Part shown: positions 23,313 to 34,580 of the stretch, one piece after another
Position numbering within the stretch: the first letter of the stretch is position 1
How the letters are laid out: each line of letters starts with the position of its first letter
Origin: Corylus avellana
Taxonomy: Eukaryota > Streptophyta > Magnoliopsida > Fagales > Betulaceae
Reading direction: 5' to 3'
DNA length: 64,000 nt
Assembly (NCBI RefSeq): GCF_901000735.1
Contig: NC_081547.1
Location: forward strand, 18,910,838 to 18,974,837
Notes under the pieces: model-generated
What the model was told of the DNA's origin: nothing
The model's database searches: none
Seen by the model: the letters and a program-made list of their open reading frames with translations, nothing else
Program-made: the position numbers and the translations under genes

Positions 23313-25963
23313 TCACCTTGAAGTTGATCTTTTGATAGGAAAATGACTAAGTAGCCTCATCTTAAAACAATACTCTAGACCAACAACAACAAAAACAAAA
23401 GAAGAAGATTCTTAGACACATATACAGCTCCATCAAAAGCATGTGAGAAGAATCTTCTAGTATTCAGTTCCAAAGGTGGTCCACTGGCCAGCATGGAAAG
23501 AGCTGCATTCATTTTCATACCAGAACCTGAAAGTACAAAAGTTTTCCAAAATCATAGAATTTCATTAGAGTAATACTCTCCTATTCAATAGACTAATAGA
23601 TTGTTGTACGATTACTATACAACTTGATGATGCGACTATGAAAATCAACACTTGTTCACATCATTCCAATTGTATGATAGCATAACAGTCTACTAAATAA
23701 CATTACTCATTTCATTATTGTGTTGATATGCTTGAAACCCTGCCCTATTGGTTACTTTTACACTAAATTATATTTCATACCTTTAACAAAGCCAAAAGCT
23801 ACAGATGTACCTGTCTTATGATGAACATTATCCAAGTCTCTTCTTATTGTATATCGAAATGTAACTCCAAACAGGGCGCAGCTGACAAAGTTAATTGCTG
23901 CAGGAAGTATGAGTTGAGAATTGCTTGTCACCTGAGTGAAGGAGATGGGCAGCCCTACAAGGGTGCCAACTAGGGTAGAAATAAAACCTGCTTTTATGGA
24001 CTCCAATCTCTCCTCATTTTTGTGAATTTCTTTGCTTTCTTTCTCAACAAAAGCATCTCCATCTTCAAATCCATCCACATTTAGTGCTAGAGAGCGCTTT
24101 GCTTCTTTAACCTTTTCTCCTGCTTCTAATATCTCCCTTTGACATTTTGCAATCTTAATTGTGCATAGCATTGAACATCATTAGTAACAAGAAGTTTCTC
24201 AGCAACTCAAATCAAGGATTCAAACAAAGAGTTGTCAAAGAAACAAGGTAGCCTGTTAGGTTGAAATTTGCCAAAGTCCCTACATTGGCTTCCGCTGCAC
24301 GAAAAAGACAAATCCCCCACAATAGGGAATGCATGTGCTTGTGATGATAAGGCAAAATCAAATTGTTTCAAAACCGTCTAATTTCAATAATCTTTTGGAC
24401 ACAAGGTTCAAAATTGTTCCATCTTCACTCCACTGTAAATTGAACTACCCATTAAAAAAAATTAAAAATAAATTAAGAAAAAAAAAAACTATATAGGTAG
24501 TGATTGAATGATATAGGAGTCCTGATTCTCCAAAGCATGACATTAGAGTGAAAACCCTCTTCTAAACCCTAAATCTAAATATTAATACAAGCAAACTCAG
24601 ACCACTTCATTCAGGTGTCGAATAAGTTTCACTATGCATCATGCAGATTTTGGTTTTACTACAACCAAAAGATACCCATAATGTCTAGAATAAATTAAAT
24701 CTCAGCATATAACATGTTGGGTCATAGATCGGCCATGTAAGGCCCAACATACCCCAGGGCCAAATCTGATGAATAAACTCGCTAAGACTAAGCCCACATG
24801 AAGGCTCGGTTAGCCTAGACCGAGGGCTAGTCGGTTTAGGGGGGCATAATGGTCTTATGCCGAGGTTAGATCGGTCATCTCACATAATAGATATATATTA
24901 TCCCTATACAAAAGGGGTAGTCTTATCTCTCATATTTAAAATAACTATCTACTCTCAACAGAATATGGATAAGCTATTAATGTTTAAACGCAAAGACGTG
25001 TGCCCGAGAAATACTCAGGCATCCCTATTTAGCGCCAACAAGGCAAAACTGCTGATCTCACGATCTGATGCCCCTAAGATCACGGAATAACTAACAACCC
25101 ATATCCTTCGCCAATAACTGTGTAGCAAGTATTCAGGGATATGGGGGCTGAAACGTACGAGGAACAAAAAATTACTCCATGCCTATAACATGCAAGTCAC
25201 AGCTCAACTTTGAGGTAATCGCAACTCTTGCTCTCTAGCTCTTTGTTGCTTATATTCTCTTCACTCAAAATACTAACTTAGGCATTAGAGCTTCCCTGCC
25301 GGAGCAACTGCCGGTAGCTTTGATCCCGTTGTTTGCTATCTTACAGCCCGACACCTCCTCGGACACAACAACGCTTCAAGGAAGGCGTGCCACGTCACCA
25401 TTCAGAAACTATACATCAACATAACATATAAGAAATATACAACAAATTGTCTAAATTTATATTACCCGCATAATGAAAATCCTCCAAAATGTCTAATTCT
25501 TACTCTTTAGTCATTACTTCAACATAAGGAAATCATAACATGTCCTCAAAATGAAGCATAAGCATAATTGGATTATGTGACAGACCTTGGAAGCTTTGCT
25601 CTCAAGTTGGTTAACGTATTCCCTCATCAGCTTCGCCTCAAGTTCTTGTTTTTCAATATCCGCAAGCTCTCTCTTGGCCATCTCCACCCTCTTCGACGCC
25701 TTCTCCAACCCATCAAGCAAACCCCTGTTCTCTTCTCTGTTCAACAACTCCTGTACTCGCTCGTCCACTATACCCGCCAATGCATCCTTCAGATTACCAC
25801 TCTCCACCAAGCTGTTGCATTTCATGATTACGAGCCGAGACCTTGAAGAAGAAGAAGAAGAAAAAGAAGACACTCCGCGGAAGGTGGGTGATGTGATGGA
25901 AAACTTTCTTGAAAAGAAGAGAGTGTTGGGGTTTGGAGAAGGAACAAAAATGGGTTTGCTTAT
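23313..25963 (-). pseudogene. Chloroplast membrane protein gene with coiled coil, lost start and 3' frameshift
   Basis: Three exons splice in phase on the minus strand: 25963-25586, 24153-23781 and 23526-23313. The expected N-terminus is rich in Ser/Phe like a chloroplast transit peptide (SRKFSITSPTFRG, then SSFSSSSSSRSRLVI). A charged, coiled-coil-like region follows (LLDGLEKASKRVEMAKRELA), then two hydrophobic segments in exon 2 (FISTLVGTLVGLPISF and AAINFVSCALFGVTFRY). Exon 3 holds MLASGPPLELN, FFSHAFDGAVYVS and, in another frame, a third hydrophobic stretch with VVVGLEYCFKMRLLSHFP. At the expected initiation position the codon is ATA (25961-25963), four codons after an in-frame TGA. The first in-frame ATG comes much later, in VIMKCNS. 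The last-exon frame breaks near 23385-23405. A solo LTR lies in intron 1. It resembles a conserved plant plastid protein of unknown function; the family name is not known to me. It could still be a functional gene with assembly errors. Confidence 0.7.
24715..25421 (+). mobile_element. Solo LTR in intron 1 of the chloroplast protein gene
   Basis: A 707-bp block starts TGTTGGGTCATAG and ends CATCAACA. It is flanked by a perfect 5-bp duplication, TAACA (24710-24714 and 25422-25426). Inside are a TATA-like ATAGATATATATTATCC and a 3' region with ACTTAGGCATTAGAGCTTCC and CCGTTGTTTGCTATCTTACA, resembling the R/U5 of plant Tat/Ogre-type gypsy LTRs. No internal region remains. It is oriented opposite to the host gene. 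Confidence 0.88.
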
Positions 25964-26341
25964 CCTCCTTTTTCACGTTTCAAAGACAACGAACACAAGT
26001 TTTGAGATATTTATGTTCCTTCATTTTGCTTTGAGTAATAAAAATTTGTGTTGTTTTGAGGTGGGTACCAAGGGGTGTCAAGGCGAGCGGTTTTTTGACC
26101 GCCCGCTAACCGCTATAACCGCCTAGCGGTTAGCGGTTATTGGGTTTACTAACCGCTAACCGCCTTTCTATTAATATATTATTATAATTATAATTATAAT
26201 AATATTTATACATATAACATAGTCAATTGATCATTAAATCACAATTTGAGTATTAATATATTATCACTATAATTTATATGATTATATCACATGATCATTA
26301 AATTATCTGATTATATAATAACAAATTATACATATATAATA

Positions 26342-27067
26342 GGGTAAATATATCTAAAGTCTTTGGGTCAACACGCCAAAATTTTTATCTTCCTAAGTTG
26401 TTTTTTTTTTTTTTCTCGACAATTTACTCTTTAGGTCAATCGAAATGCCAAAAAAATTTCTACCATCAAATTTTTTTAATTGCCGTTAGATTGGTTGAAA
26501 CGCACTGTTTTGACATGTCAGCATAATAATTTTTTATTAATTTAATTAAAAAAATTAATATATTTTTTTTTTTGAAAAAAAATGGAAGGGGTGGCTTCTG
26601 GTGGCCGGAAGCCACCCTTGTGCAGGCCACCCCAAACCATTGAGGGGTTGGGTGGTTAGGGGTGGCCTGCGGAGTGGCTCGTGACCACCCATTGGGTGGT
26701 TAGGGGTGGCTTGCGGGCCACCCCAAACCACCTGGGTGGCTTGTGGGTGGCCTGCCACCCCGGGGTGGTTTGCCCATACTGCCGGGGGTGGCTCTGGGTG
26801 ACTCCCACCCACCCTTCAATTTTTTTTTTTTTTTTAAGATTTTTTTACTATATTCTTTTTAAATTTTTTTAAAATTAAATTAATAAAAAATTATTATGCT
26901 GATGTGGCAAAACGATGCGTTTTAAAGAATATAACGACAATTAAAAAAAAATTGACGTTAGGGATTTTATTGGAATTTCGATTGACTTAGGGAGTAAATT
27001 TTCGAAAAAAAAAAACTTAGAGAGATAAAAAATTTCGGTGACCCAAGGACTTTAGATATATTTACTC
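26342..27067. mobile_element. Mutator-like MITE with 9-bp target duplication
   Basis: The ends are GGGTAAATATATCTAAAGTC and the complement of GACTTTAGATATATTTACTC; the inverted repeat extends for about 60 bp with few mismatches. A perfect 9-bp duplication TATATAATA flanks it (26333-26341 and 27068-27076). The centre (26585-26815) is a GC-rich cluster of GGGGTGGC and GCCACCCC motifs able to form many hairpins. There is no coding capacity. The 9-bp duplication with long TIRs is typical of Mutator-like elements. Confidence 0.9.
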
Positions 27068-27485
27068 TATATAATATGACATAACTCATAAGTCATAAGT
27101 ATGCAAGTTCATACTTATACAAGAATTAAGTATCTAGAGACTTAGTTTCAATGTATGTTATAAACTTATAAGTCCATATATGTTATAAATGCATAAGATC
27201 AATACATCATATGATTCAATGACAATTCGAACACTTATTAAAGTTAATCATATTATTAATGTATAATGATAATGTGATTCGTATAATATCAAATTAAGTA
27301 AATGATATTGGATTAAACAATGTGTTACTTATAGGACTAATCAAACGGGGCTATTATAACTGCTAACCGCTTAGGACGATTGCGGTTAGCGGTTTTAGGG
27401 GTAAGACAAAGCGGTTAATAACCGCTAATCGTCTTCCTTTATATATATATATATATATATAAAGGAATAAAACATTCAAAATGAA

Positions 27486-28232
27486 CCGGAGAATATCCAG
27501 TTAAAAGCCAAAATCTCTCTAGAGAGATCCTAGCGCAAATGGGACATATGTCCCATTAATATAAATAATCATAAAATATTATTTATATTTTAAAAATAAT
27601 TAAAAATTAAAACAATAAAAGTAAAAAATATTTTTAAAAAACTAAGGGGTGTCCCACACAATATCAGGGTGGTTTCCTATTACAATAATTGTATTGGCCA
27701 CCGGCCAAATTTCACCCCATGGCTCAATGGGGTGGTTCTGGCCACCCCAACGGCCAAACTAAAACTATAAAAAATTTGTTTAGGGTTTGTGGTCGGACCA
27801 CTGTTGCTAATGCTGTGGGGTCGGGGCCACCCCATACACAAATTGGGTGGGCCGATGCCACCCCAAGGCCCATAGGGTGGTTTCTACCATCCCCAATACC
27901 AAACTAAAAAAAAAAGAAAAAAAAATTTGTTTTTTGGGGTGGCCTGACCACCCTGTGGTACATGGGGTGGCTTTGGCCACCTCGTGACCGCCACCTAGAG
28001 TGGGGCCACCTCAAGCTAATGGTGGTGGTCCACACCCTTTAGGGGGGTGGCTTGACACCCCTTAGTTTTTTTAAAATATTTTATATTTTTTTATTATTTT
28101 AATTTTTAATTATTTTAAAAATATAAATAATATTTTATTATTATTTATATTAATAGGACATACGTCTTATTTATGACCCCAAAATCTCTCCAAATAGATC
28201 TTTTTGATTAACTGAATATTATTGAGTCAGTC
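27486..28232. mobile_element. Long inverted-repeat element with GGCCACCCC centre
   Basis: The left arm starts near CCGGAGAATATCCAGTT and runs through GGGACATATGTCCCATTAAT and AATATTATTTATATTTT. The right arm is the diverged complement (TAATAGGACATACGTCTTAT, AACTGAATATT). The GC-rich centre (27655-28065) has many GGGGTGG/CCACCCC palindromes. The exact borders are uncertain; CAAAATGAA and CAAAATGGA in the flanks could be a diverged 9-bp duplication. It lies within the hAT-like element at 26071-29366. Confidence 0.6.
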
Positions 28233-29366
28233 CAAAATGGAAGGTAGAGAATCCTATTCTTCCAAAAGGACCAAAACATGCTGCTTTGGTGTTAAACACC
28301 AAAACGGTTTGGAGGGAGAATAAGAGGAAACCCTCCCTGCCTCTCAATCCCTTGTTCTCTCATTCCCCGGCGTCGGGCTCCAGCCATTCTCTCATTTCTC
28401 TGAAAGTCCCTCCCTGCCTCGCATTCCGTCGTTCTCTCAAAATCTCAATCCCTCATTCTCGACTCTCACTGTCTCACAAAGTGAAAGATTCACTGTCTCA
28501 CAGCGGCGCAGCCCCTCGGCCGTCTCTGTCTCGCAGCCGTCTCTGTCTCACTGTCTCTCGACTCTCGACTCTCGACTCTCACTCGTCTCCGTCTCTGTCT
28601 CAGTGTCTCTCACTCGTCTCGCACCGTCTTCTAGCAGGTCCAAATTTCTCATCGATTTCTTTGGATTATATGTTTGGTTTGGGTTTAGATGTTGATATTA
28701 AGTTGGATTATAAGTTTGGTTTGTTTATATTAAGTTGAAGATATTTGGGTTTTTAGGGTTTAGATGTTGAGTGGATGTTAAGGAAATTAATTGTATGGGT
28801 TTTGATATTCTCGAAAATACAGATGGTTCATTGTTCAATCTTCTTGATTTATTTTATTTTGCATGCAATTAGGTAAATATATTGTACCATTTAATCAGTC
28901 ACAGATGGAAGATATATGGTGCAATTAACACTAGAAATCCCATTTGCTGTCTGATAATTTGCCTTTTTGGTCCTCTTACGTAGTATTCATACACGAAGGC
29001 TTGAAAACTAAACTGGGTTTTTCTAGGAGTGGAAACCTGAACATCGTCTAGTTCAGGAATGCTCTTCAATTGAACTGATTTTGTTTTAACTTCGAAAGTG
29101 AACCTCTAGCAAGAACTTCTTGTTTTCCAGTTATGGTGATAGAAATGCAATGTTTACTTTGAAAGTGAAAATTGGTTATATGTTTATCTTGAGAAAGCTC
29201 AAAAAGTCCAATTTTGAAAAAGCGGTTATAGCGGATGGTTACATGTTTTACTAACCGCTAACCTAGCGGTTACCGGTTGCGGTTAGTGAAATTTGTTAAC
29301 CATTAAGGCTGTTACGGTTAGTGATTTTTGCCAATAACCGCTAATCTTAACCGCATTGACACCCCT

Positions 29367-29936
29367 AGTACCCAAGGGGGTGTATTTAGAGTATCACAAC
29401 GAATTATGCATTTTAAATTAAAATGGCTAAGTAAACTCTTTAAAAAATTGTCTAAATTTTTTAAATGACATGCTAGCTTTGGGATTAGATGTAGTGCGAC
29501 TGCTAGATCAAATTATGTTACGAGAATTCGCAATTGAGCGTATAATTCGCCTGTCAACCGTAAAAGAAGCAGGATCTTGCTTCTTATTCCGACCTATTTT
29601 TGCTAAATAATTCGCGGTAGGAAATATGAGGTTCCTATATCTCCAAACACTAGGTTTGAGAATTAACTTTTGCATTCTTCATTGCACCCCAAACGTGGGT
29701 TTAAATAGAATTACAATTTAGGTCAAATCTCTCTAGGATTTGTAAAAGTAATACTACCTAGACTAGGAAAATAAAAGAGAATCTCCTTACTTGACCTACA
29801 AGGCAGTGGAGAAAGTCTCCTAAATAGGATAGGACTAAAATACTACTATTAACCTATAGTGGAGTAAACCTCCTTATTGGAATAGGACTAAAATACTATG
29901 CTCGTAAGAAATTAAGTTATAGATAATTACAGGAAC
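29367..29936. other. Intergenic DNA, nothing recognised
   Basis: No gene supported. Bases 29740-29905 have near-repeats of 'AGGACTAAAATACTA' (29831 and 29885), an imperfect local duplication. Confidence 0.4.
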
Positions 29937-30523
29937 CGTTTGGCAACGGAAAACAAATTTAAACTTAGCCAGTTATTGTAGCGGCCGGATTGAACGTAAA
30001 GCTAGTGTCTGAAGCATTGATCCAGGCGCTTAGCAGGAAAGAGGTGTGCAATGGCAGGGAGTTGTTTGAGTTATTTTCTCTTCAAGCCAACGCACATTTA
30101 CTCTCCCCCCGCCATATTATTTACTTTCCCACCCGCTCATTTTATTAACTTTCTTCCCTTATACATCGGCGACCAAGAACCTGCAACATCGCATCGTCTC
30201 TGCAAATTTCCCATCAATGAAACAGCAATGCCCATCTGCATCAGCGTGGTTACTAGGTTCTCCAATGAGTGTCTCTCTCGTAAAATGCTCTCACTGTCTT
30301 CTTTCTCTCACTTGCATTCCAAAAAAAAAAAAACCCTCTCTATCTCTCTTGCTCTCACTCCCATCTAAAGAGAAATACCCGAATTTTGTAACCCAAACAA
30401 CTCCCTGCCATTGCACGCCTCTTTCTTGCCAAGCACTTGGCTCAATGCTTCAGACACCAACTTTACATCCAATCCACTACAGCAACTGGCTAAATTTAAA
30501 TTTACTGTCCATTGCCAAACAAT
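29937..30523. mobile_element. Foldback element with about 135-bp inverted arms
   Basis: The left arm (29937-30075) contains CGTTTGGCAACGG, TTAGCCAGTTATTGTAGCGG, TGTCTGAAGCATTGATCCAG and GCAATGGCAGGGAGTTGTTT. The complement of each, with scattered changes, occurs in the reverse order in 30390-30523. The loop (30076-30389) is C/T-rich. The terminal GTTTGGCAA motif is common in non-autonomous hAT-type elements; a nearby GGGTGTTTGGCAAATGC at 30531 suggests a second related end. There is no coding capacity. Confidence 0.7.
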
Positions 30524-31006
30524 GTCATGGGGGTGTTTGGCAAATGCTAGCACGAACCCCAATACGCAGGATACGGTAGCTTGACCGAAGGCCATGCCTG
30601 TTGCCCACTTGCTACGCTTGTTGTGTTGAAGCTACAGTGCCATGGAAAAAGCTACAGTGCAAGAGGGGTTAACAAACAGACTCACTGACTCTTCAATTGT
30701 AACTATTCATTTTAGACATTAGACAAAAATAATGTAATTACATTTTTATCTAACAAATATGTTATAAATTTGACGTGACAATCCCAATTGACACATTAAA
30801 TTGGATTGGTGAAATTTTATCTATCCTAATCTATTAAAGACATGCATCAAAAAGCATGTAAGAAAACGACATGCATTTTGGAAGAAAACTGTCTTATATA
30901 CGTATATATTGCATCCTCGCTAGGGAGTAGGGTGAACTTTTATTACATTTAACTCATATATCATTTTAATGATAAATGAAATTGAATGGTTTTTAAAAAA
31001 ATTAAC
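30524..31006. other. Intergenic DNA upstream of the MYG1-like gene
   Basis: No gene supported. AGCTACAGTG occurs twice (about 30631 and 30650) next to other end-like motifs of the foldback family. The rest is AT-rich. Confidence 0.4.
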
Positions 31007-31188
31007 GGGAAATGCTAGGTGTTTTCCTGTTGTTCTCCTTGTGTCCTCCTCGTCCTATGTGGAAATTATTTTATAAAAACCAAGTGAGAGAAATAAGAGC
31101 ATCCTTCTCTTTTGTTTTTTATAAAATAATTTCCACATAAGATCATGAGGACATGAGAAGAACAGCCGGAGAACACCTAGCATTCTCC
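31007..31188. mobile_element. 182-bp hairpin MITE in the promoter region of the MYG1-like gene
   Basis: GGGAAATGCTAGGTGTTTTC and the complement of GAACACCTAGCATTCTCC form the ends. The arms continue through TTCTCCTTGTGTCCTC and ATGTGGAAATTATTTTATAA, matching across almost the whole length around a short pyrimidine-rich loop. It ends 186 bp before the ATG of the MYG1-like gene. No clear target duplication was found. Confidence 0.85.
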
Positions 31189-31374
31189 TAAACTAAATAT
31201 TGTAAATGAAATGAAATAGTCCTTTTAAAATAGGAAAGTATAAAATATAATAAAGTCATTATTTCACTAAAAATAATGCTTAAAATTTTAAGAAAAAATA
31301 AGCTGAAAAAGTTGGGGGTTTTATTGGTCAAACAGAAGTGGACGATGCCTATCCAAGAGGTTCTCATCTAAGGC

Positions 31375-32880
31375 ATGCTTGCGCTAACCCGAGGGTTTAA
31401 TCAGAGGCTTTTCACCTTCCACAAGCACCTCACTCGTCCTCTCATGGCCACCAATGCTCCCCTGAAACCTTTGAAGCGCGTGGGCACCCACAACGGGAGC
31501 TTCCACTGCGACGAGGCCCTCGGCTGCTTCATGATTCGCCTCACCGATAAGTTTTCCAACGCCGAGATCGTTCGCACCCGCGATGACCAGGTTTGTTTCC
31601 CGAAACATTTTACTGTTTGGCTTCTGAGAAAATGGTGGGAAAAGAAAAGCAAATTGAAAAAAAAGTTGGACTTTTTTTTTGGGTGGGGGGGTGGCGGGGC
31701 TTAAAACATTACTTATAAAAAAAAATTGGAGTCTTTTGGCAAATAGGGTGTTTGTCAAACTTGCTGTTCTGGTATTTTCATAAAATTCATTAGCTTGGTG
31801 GGTTTTCAGTCAGTAACTAAATGGAGCATTATTTTGTTCGAAGATTTATGTGGTTTGAGGTTTGACTTTTTACTGTTATTTATTTATTTTTTTAAAGAAA
31901 TGGTTTTGAGGTTTGTAGGTGTTGGAGGGTCTCGATGCTGTTCTTGATGTTGGGGGTGTGTATGATCCAACTCGGGACCGGTATGATCATCACCAGAAAG
32001 GGTTTGAAGAGGTTTTTGGGCACTGCTTCTCCACAAAGCTCAGTAGTGCTGGTCTTGTCTACAAGGTAATCTCTCTGTTCAAAAGCGCATATGGATGGTT
32101 TACATGTGGTAAATGAATGCATGATATGCATCTAACACAACTTGGTTTAGTGTTATTTGACTAATGATTTGGCCGCATTTTTGAATTTTACGTTTATTTT
32201 GTTGTTGTTGGTATTTAGCATTTTGGAAAGGAGATAATAGCTAAGGAGCTTCGAGTTGATGAGGATCACCCGAATGTGCATCGCTTATTTTTGGCTGTAT
32301 ACAAGAGCTTCATGGAGGTACTAATTTCTTACACATTGGTGGTATTGCTGTGCATTTATGAGATAAGGTTATTTCCAATATAGTTTTTTGTTACTTCCTC
32401 GGTTTCTTAGATAAAGATGTCCATTGGATGCTTTGACTGACTTCTAAAACAGTCTAATATTTTTGGATATATCATTAAAGATGGCTTCAATTATGTTGAA
32501 TTCTTGTAGGTCATAACTGGTGGTTAATGAGATTTCTGTAAATTTTTTATTTATGCTTGCAGGCAATTGATGCTGTCGACAATGGGATAAATCGGTATGA
32601 TACAGACAAGCCTCCGAGATATGTGAATAATACGCACTTATCTTCAAGAGTTGGAAAATTAAATTTGGATTGGATAGAACCTGATCAATCACCTGAGAAA
32701 GAGAATGAGGCCTTTCAACGAGCAATGGCTCTGGCTGGCAGTGAGTTTTTAGATGTGAGGATTTCTCATAGTTGATAGATGTTTATGAATTTGTTTTTAT
32801 TTTTTTTTTATTTTTTTTTTCCATTAACACATTTACTTTGCCAGCCACCCACTAGGGTATAAGGATTTAAAGGGGTCATA

Positions 32881-32913
<33 letters not shown>

Positions 32914-34580
32914 TTGTGTGTGCGTTTATGCATACAATATAACAACCTTTTTCAACTTTCAGAGTGTTCGGTTTCATGCAAAATCGTGGTTACCAGCACG
33001 GTCAATTGTAATGGAGTGTCTTGCAGCAAGACAGGATATTGATCCTAGTGGAGAAATTATGGTTTTATCTACATTCTGTCCTGTAAGTTGCAATACTTAT
33101 CTCCCTCTTGTCCTATGGTATGGAATGCCGTTAGTCTAAAGCTACTTCATATCCATATGCAATGATCTGTCGGTTGTTCATTGCTTTGATCTTTCTAATA
33201 CTCCAATTCTGTCCTTTTCTTCTCTAATATAGGTTTGAATTTCTATAATTCTTTGTATTTCGTGTCACAGTTTTTTAATCTGGTAATGGTAGAGAAATTT
33301 AATAACCAGTGCAATTGAATTGCTTTTGATTTTTCTTGAATGAATGCATGTTGTTTAGGATATCAGCTTCTATATTGCGGTAACCATATCTACATCAATT
33401 TTATTCTCGTTCAGAAAATGTTATGTGATTTTCTTGATTAAAAGGATGCTGCTTTGGATATCAACTACTATATTAGGCAAACTGTAATGTCTATCAATGA
33501 TATACTTGATGTTTCAGAAGTGTTAATGTGATTTTTCGCCCTACAGTGGAAGCTTCACTTATTTGAGCTTGAGGAGGAGATGAAAATTGACCCTCCCATC
33601 AAATATGTTCTTTATCAGGTAGTTATATATATCTTCTTCAATTTTTATCCTTTTTTGGGTCCTTCAGACGGGTGGGATGTATTTTGCCTAAGTAGATCAG
33701 GTAGCATGATAATTTTTCATATCATTTTTCTTCTCCTGTAAAGTTTGGAGCTTCAAGCTTTGAAAAGAGAGAGAGGAACTCTTTTATGTTTCCAAAGGAA
33801 ATAAATTATCTATCATGAGAATATATGCATGTGAATAAAGTTTGGGGGATTTGTTTGCTTGTTAGTGTTCTAGTGCTTTTCTACACTTCTCTTGATCTCA
33901 GCCAAAAAGCTTAGATAGGTATTTCCAGCACTCTTCGGTCCAGAGGACAACTTTTGTAGAGTCTCCTGATTCTTTGGTCGTATGCAATAAGAAACAAATG
34001 CAATTAGCTTTAAACGAAAGGTTGCTATGATAAGTTCTAAGCATACCCAGTTCAATATGGAGTTAATTCTCAGTTGCGCAATGATGAGAGAGGGAGAGAG
34101 AGAGAGAGAGGCAATGATATTTTGTTAACTATCATCAACTTGGTCTGTATTGGGGCCAGTTTGTCTCCCGTTGTTCTGCTTAAATTAATTACTTTATATC
34201 ACAAGGACATCAGATTATTGTCTCCAACCCTAGTTTTTTTTTTTCAACGTCTGTCATGTTGTTTACCAATCTCATTTTATATAAGTTTCCCATATATCTC
34301 CATATGGCATATATTTTTCTGAGAGTTCTGAATATACCTATTGCAACACAATGTCCAGGATGACAGGAGCAAATCTTGGAGAGTGCAGGCGGTGGCAGTA
34401 GCTCCTGATAGGTTTGAGAGCAGAAAGCCTCTCCCTGCTCAATGGCGAGGTCTTAGGGATGAACTGTCGAGGGAGGCAGGTATTCCTGGTTGTGTTTTTG
34501 TCCACATGAGTGGGTTTATTGGTGGAAATCAAAGCCATGAGGGTGCTCTGGCCATGGCAAAAGCTGCTTTGAAGCTCTAA
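31375..34580 (+). CDS. MYG1: MYG1-family 3'-5' RNA exonuclease, complete, seven exons
   Basis: Exons 31375-31590, 31919-32065, 32219-32317, 32563-32754, 32963-33082, 33547-33618 and 34359-34580 are all multiples of three with GT-AG borders, giving 355 residues. That fits the family, formerly UPF0160, now known as metal-dependent exonucleases of mitochondria and nucleus. Visible motifs are GTHNGSFHCDEALGCF (residues 37-52), a D-V-G-G-x-Y-D-P segment and RDRYDHHQKGF with the DHH triad (residues 91-101). Later ones are KSWLPARS, LPAQWRGLRDELS and, at the end, GIPGCVFVHMSGFIGGN. The first 23 residues are basic and hydrophobic without acidic residues, like a mitochondrial presequence. A second Met at residue 24 (MATNAPLKPLKR) precedes the conserved core and could start a shorter form. 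No disruption is seen. A MITE lies in the promoter; introns carry a (TTA)n tract (about 32883-32913) and a (GA)n tract (about 34088-34110). Confidence 0.95.
32883..32913 (+). repeat. (TTA)n microsatellite in a MYG1-like intron
   Basis: About ten uninterrupted TTA units precede TTTGTGTGTG in intron 4. It is a likely length-polymorphic marker. Confidence 0.95.

Larger units (their letters stand above)
26071..29366. mobile_element. Large non-autonomous hAT-like element with nested insertions
   Basis: The ends are AGGGGTGTCAAGGCG and the complement of CGCATTGACACCCCT. Flanks GGTACCAA (26064-26071) and AGTACCCA (29367-29374) agree at 6 of 8 positions, as expected for an aged 8-bp hAT duplication. 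Both subterminal regions are packed with GCGGTTAGCGGTTA and its complement (26090-26165; 29222-29350), and a third cluster sits at 27358-27440. Such subterminal repeats are known transposase-binding sites in hAT elements. No transposase frame is visible. A Mutator-like element (26342-27067) and a second inverted-repeat element (27486-28232) lie inside. Bases 28330-28640 are a C/T-rich stretch with repeated CTGTCTC and CGACTCT motifs. Confidence 0.7.

Noticed and set aside
28286..28738. 150-codon Ser/Leu/Arg-rich plus-strand open frame.
   Set aside because: It is produced by C/T-rich repeats (CTGTCTC, CGACTCT) inside a hAT-like element and has no recognisable domain.
31384..31758. 124-codon minus-strand open frame.
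   Set aside because: It overlaps exon 1 and intron 1 of the MYG1-like gene in antisense.
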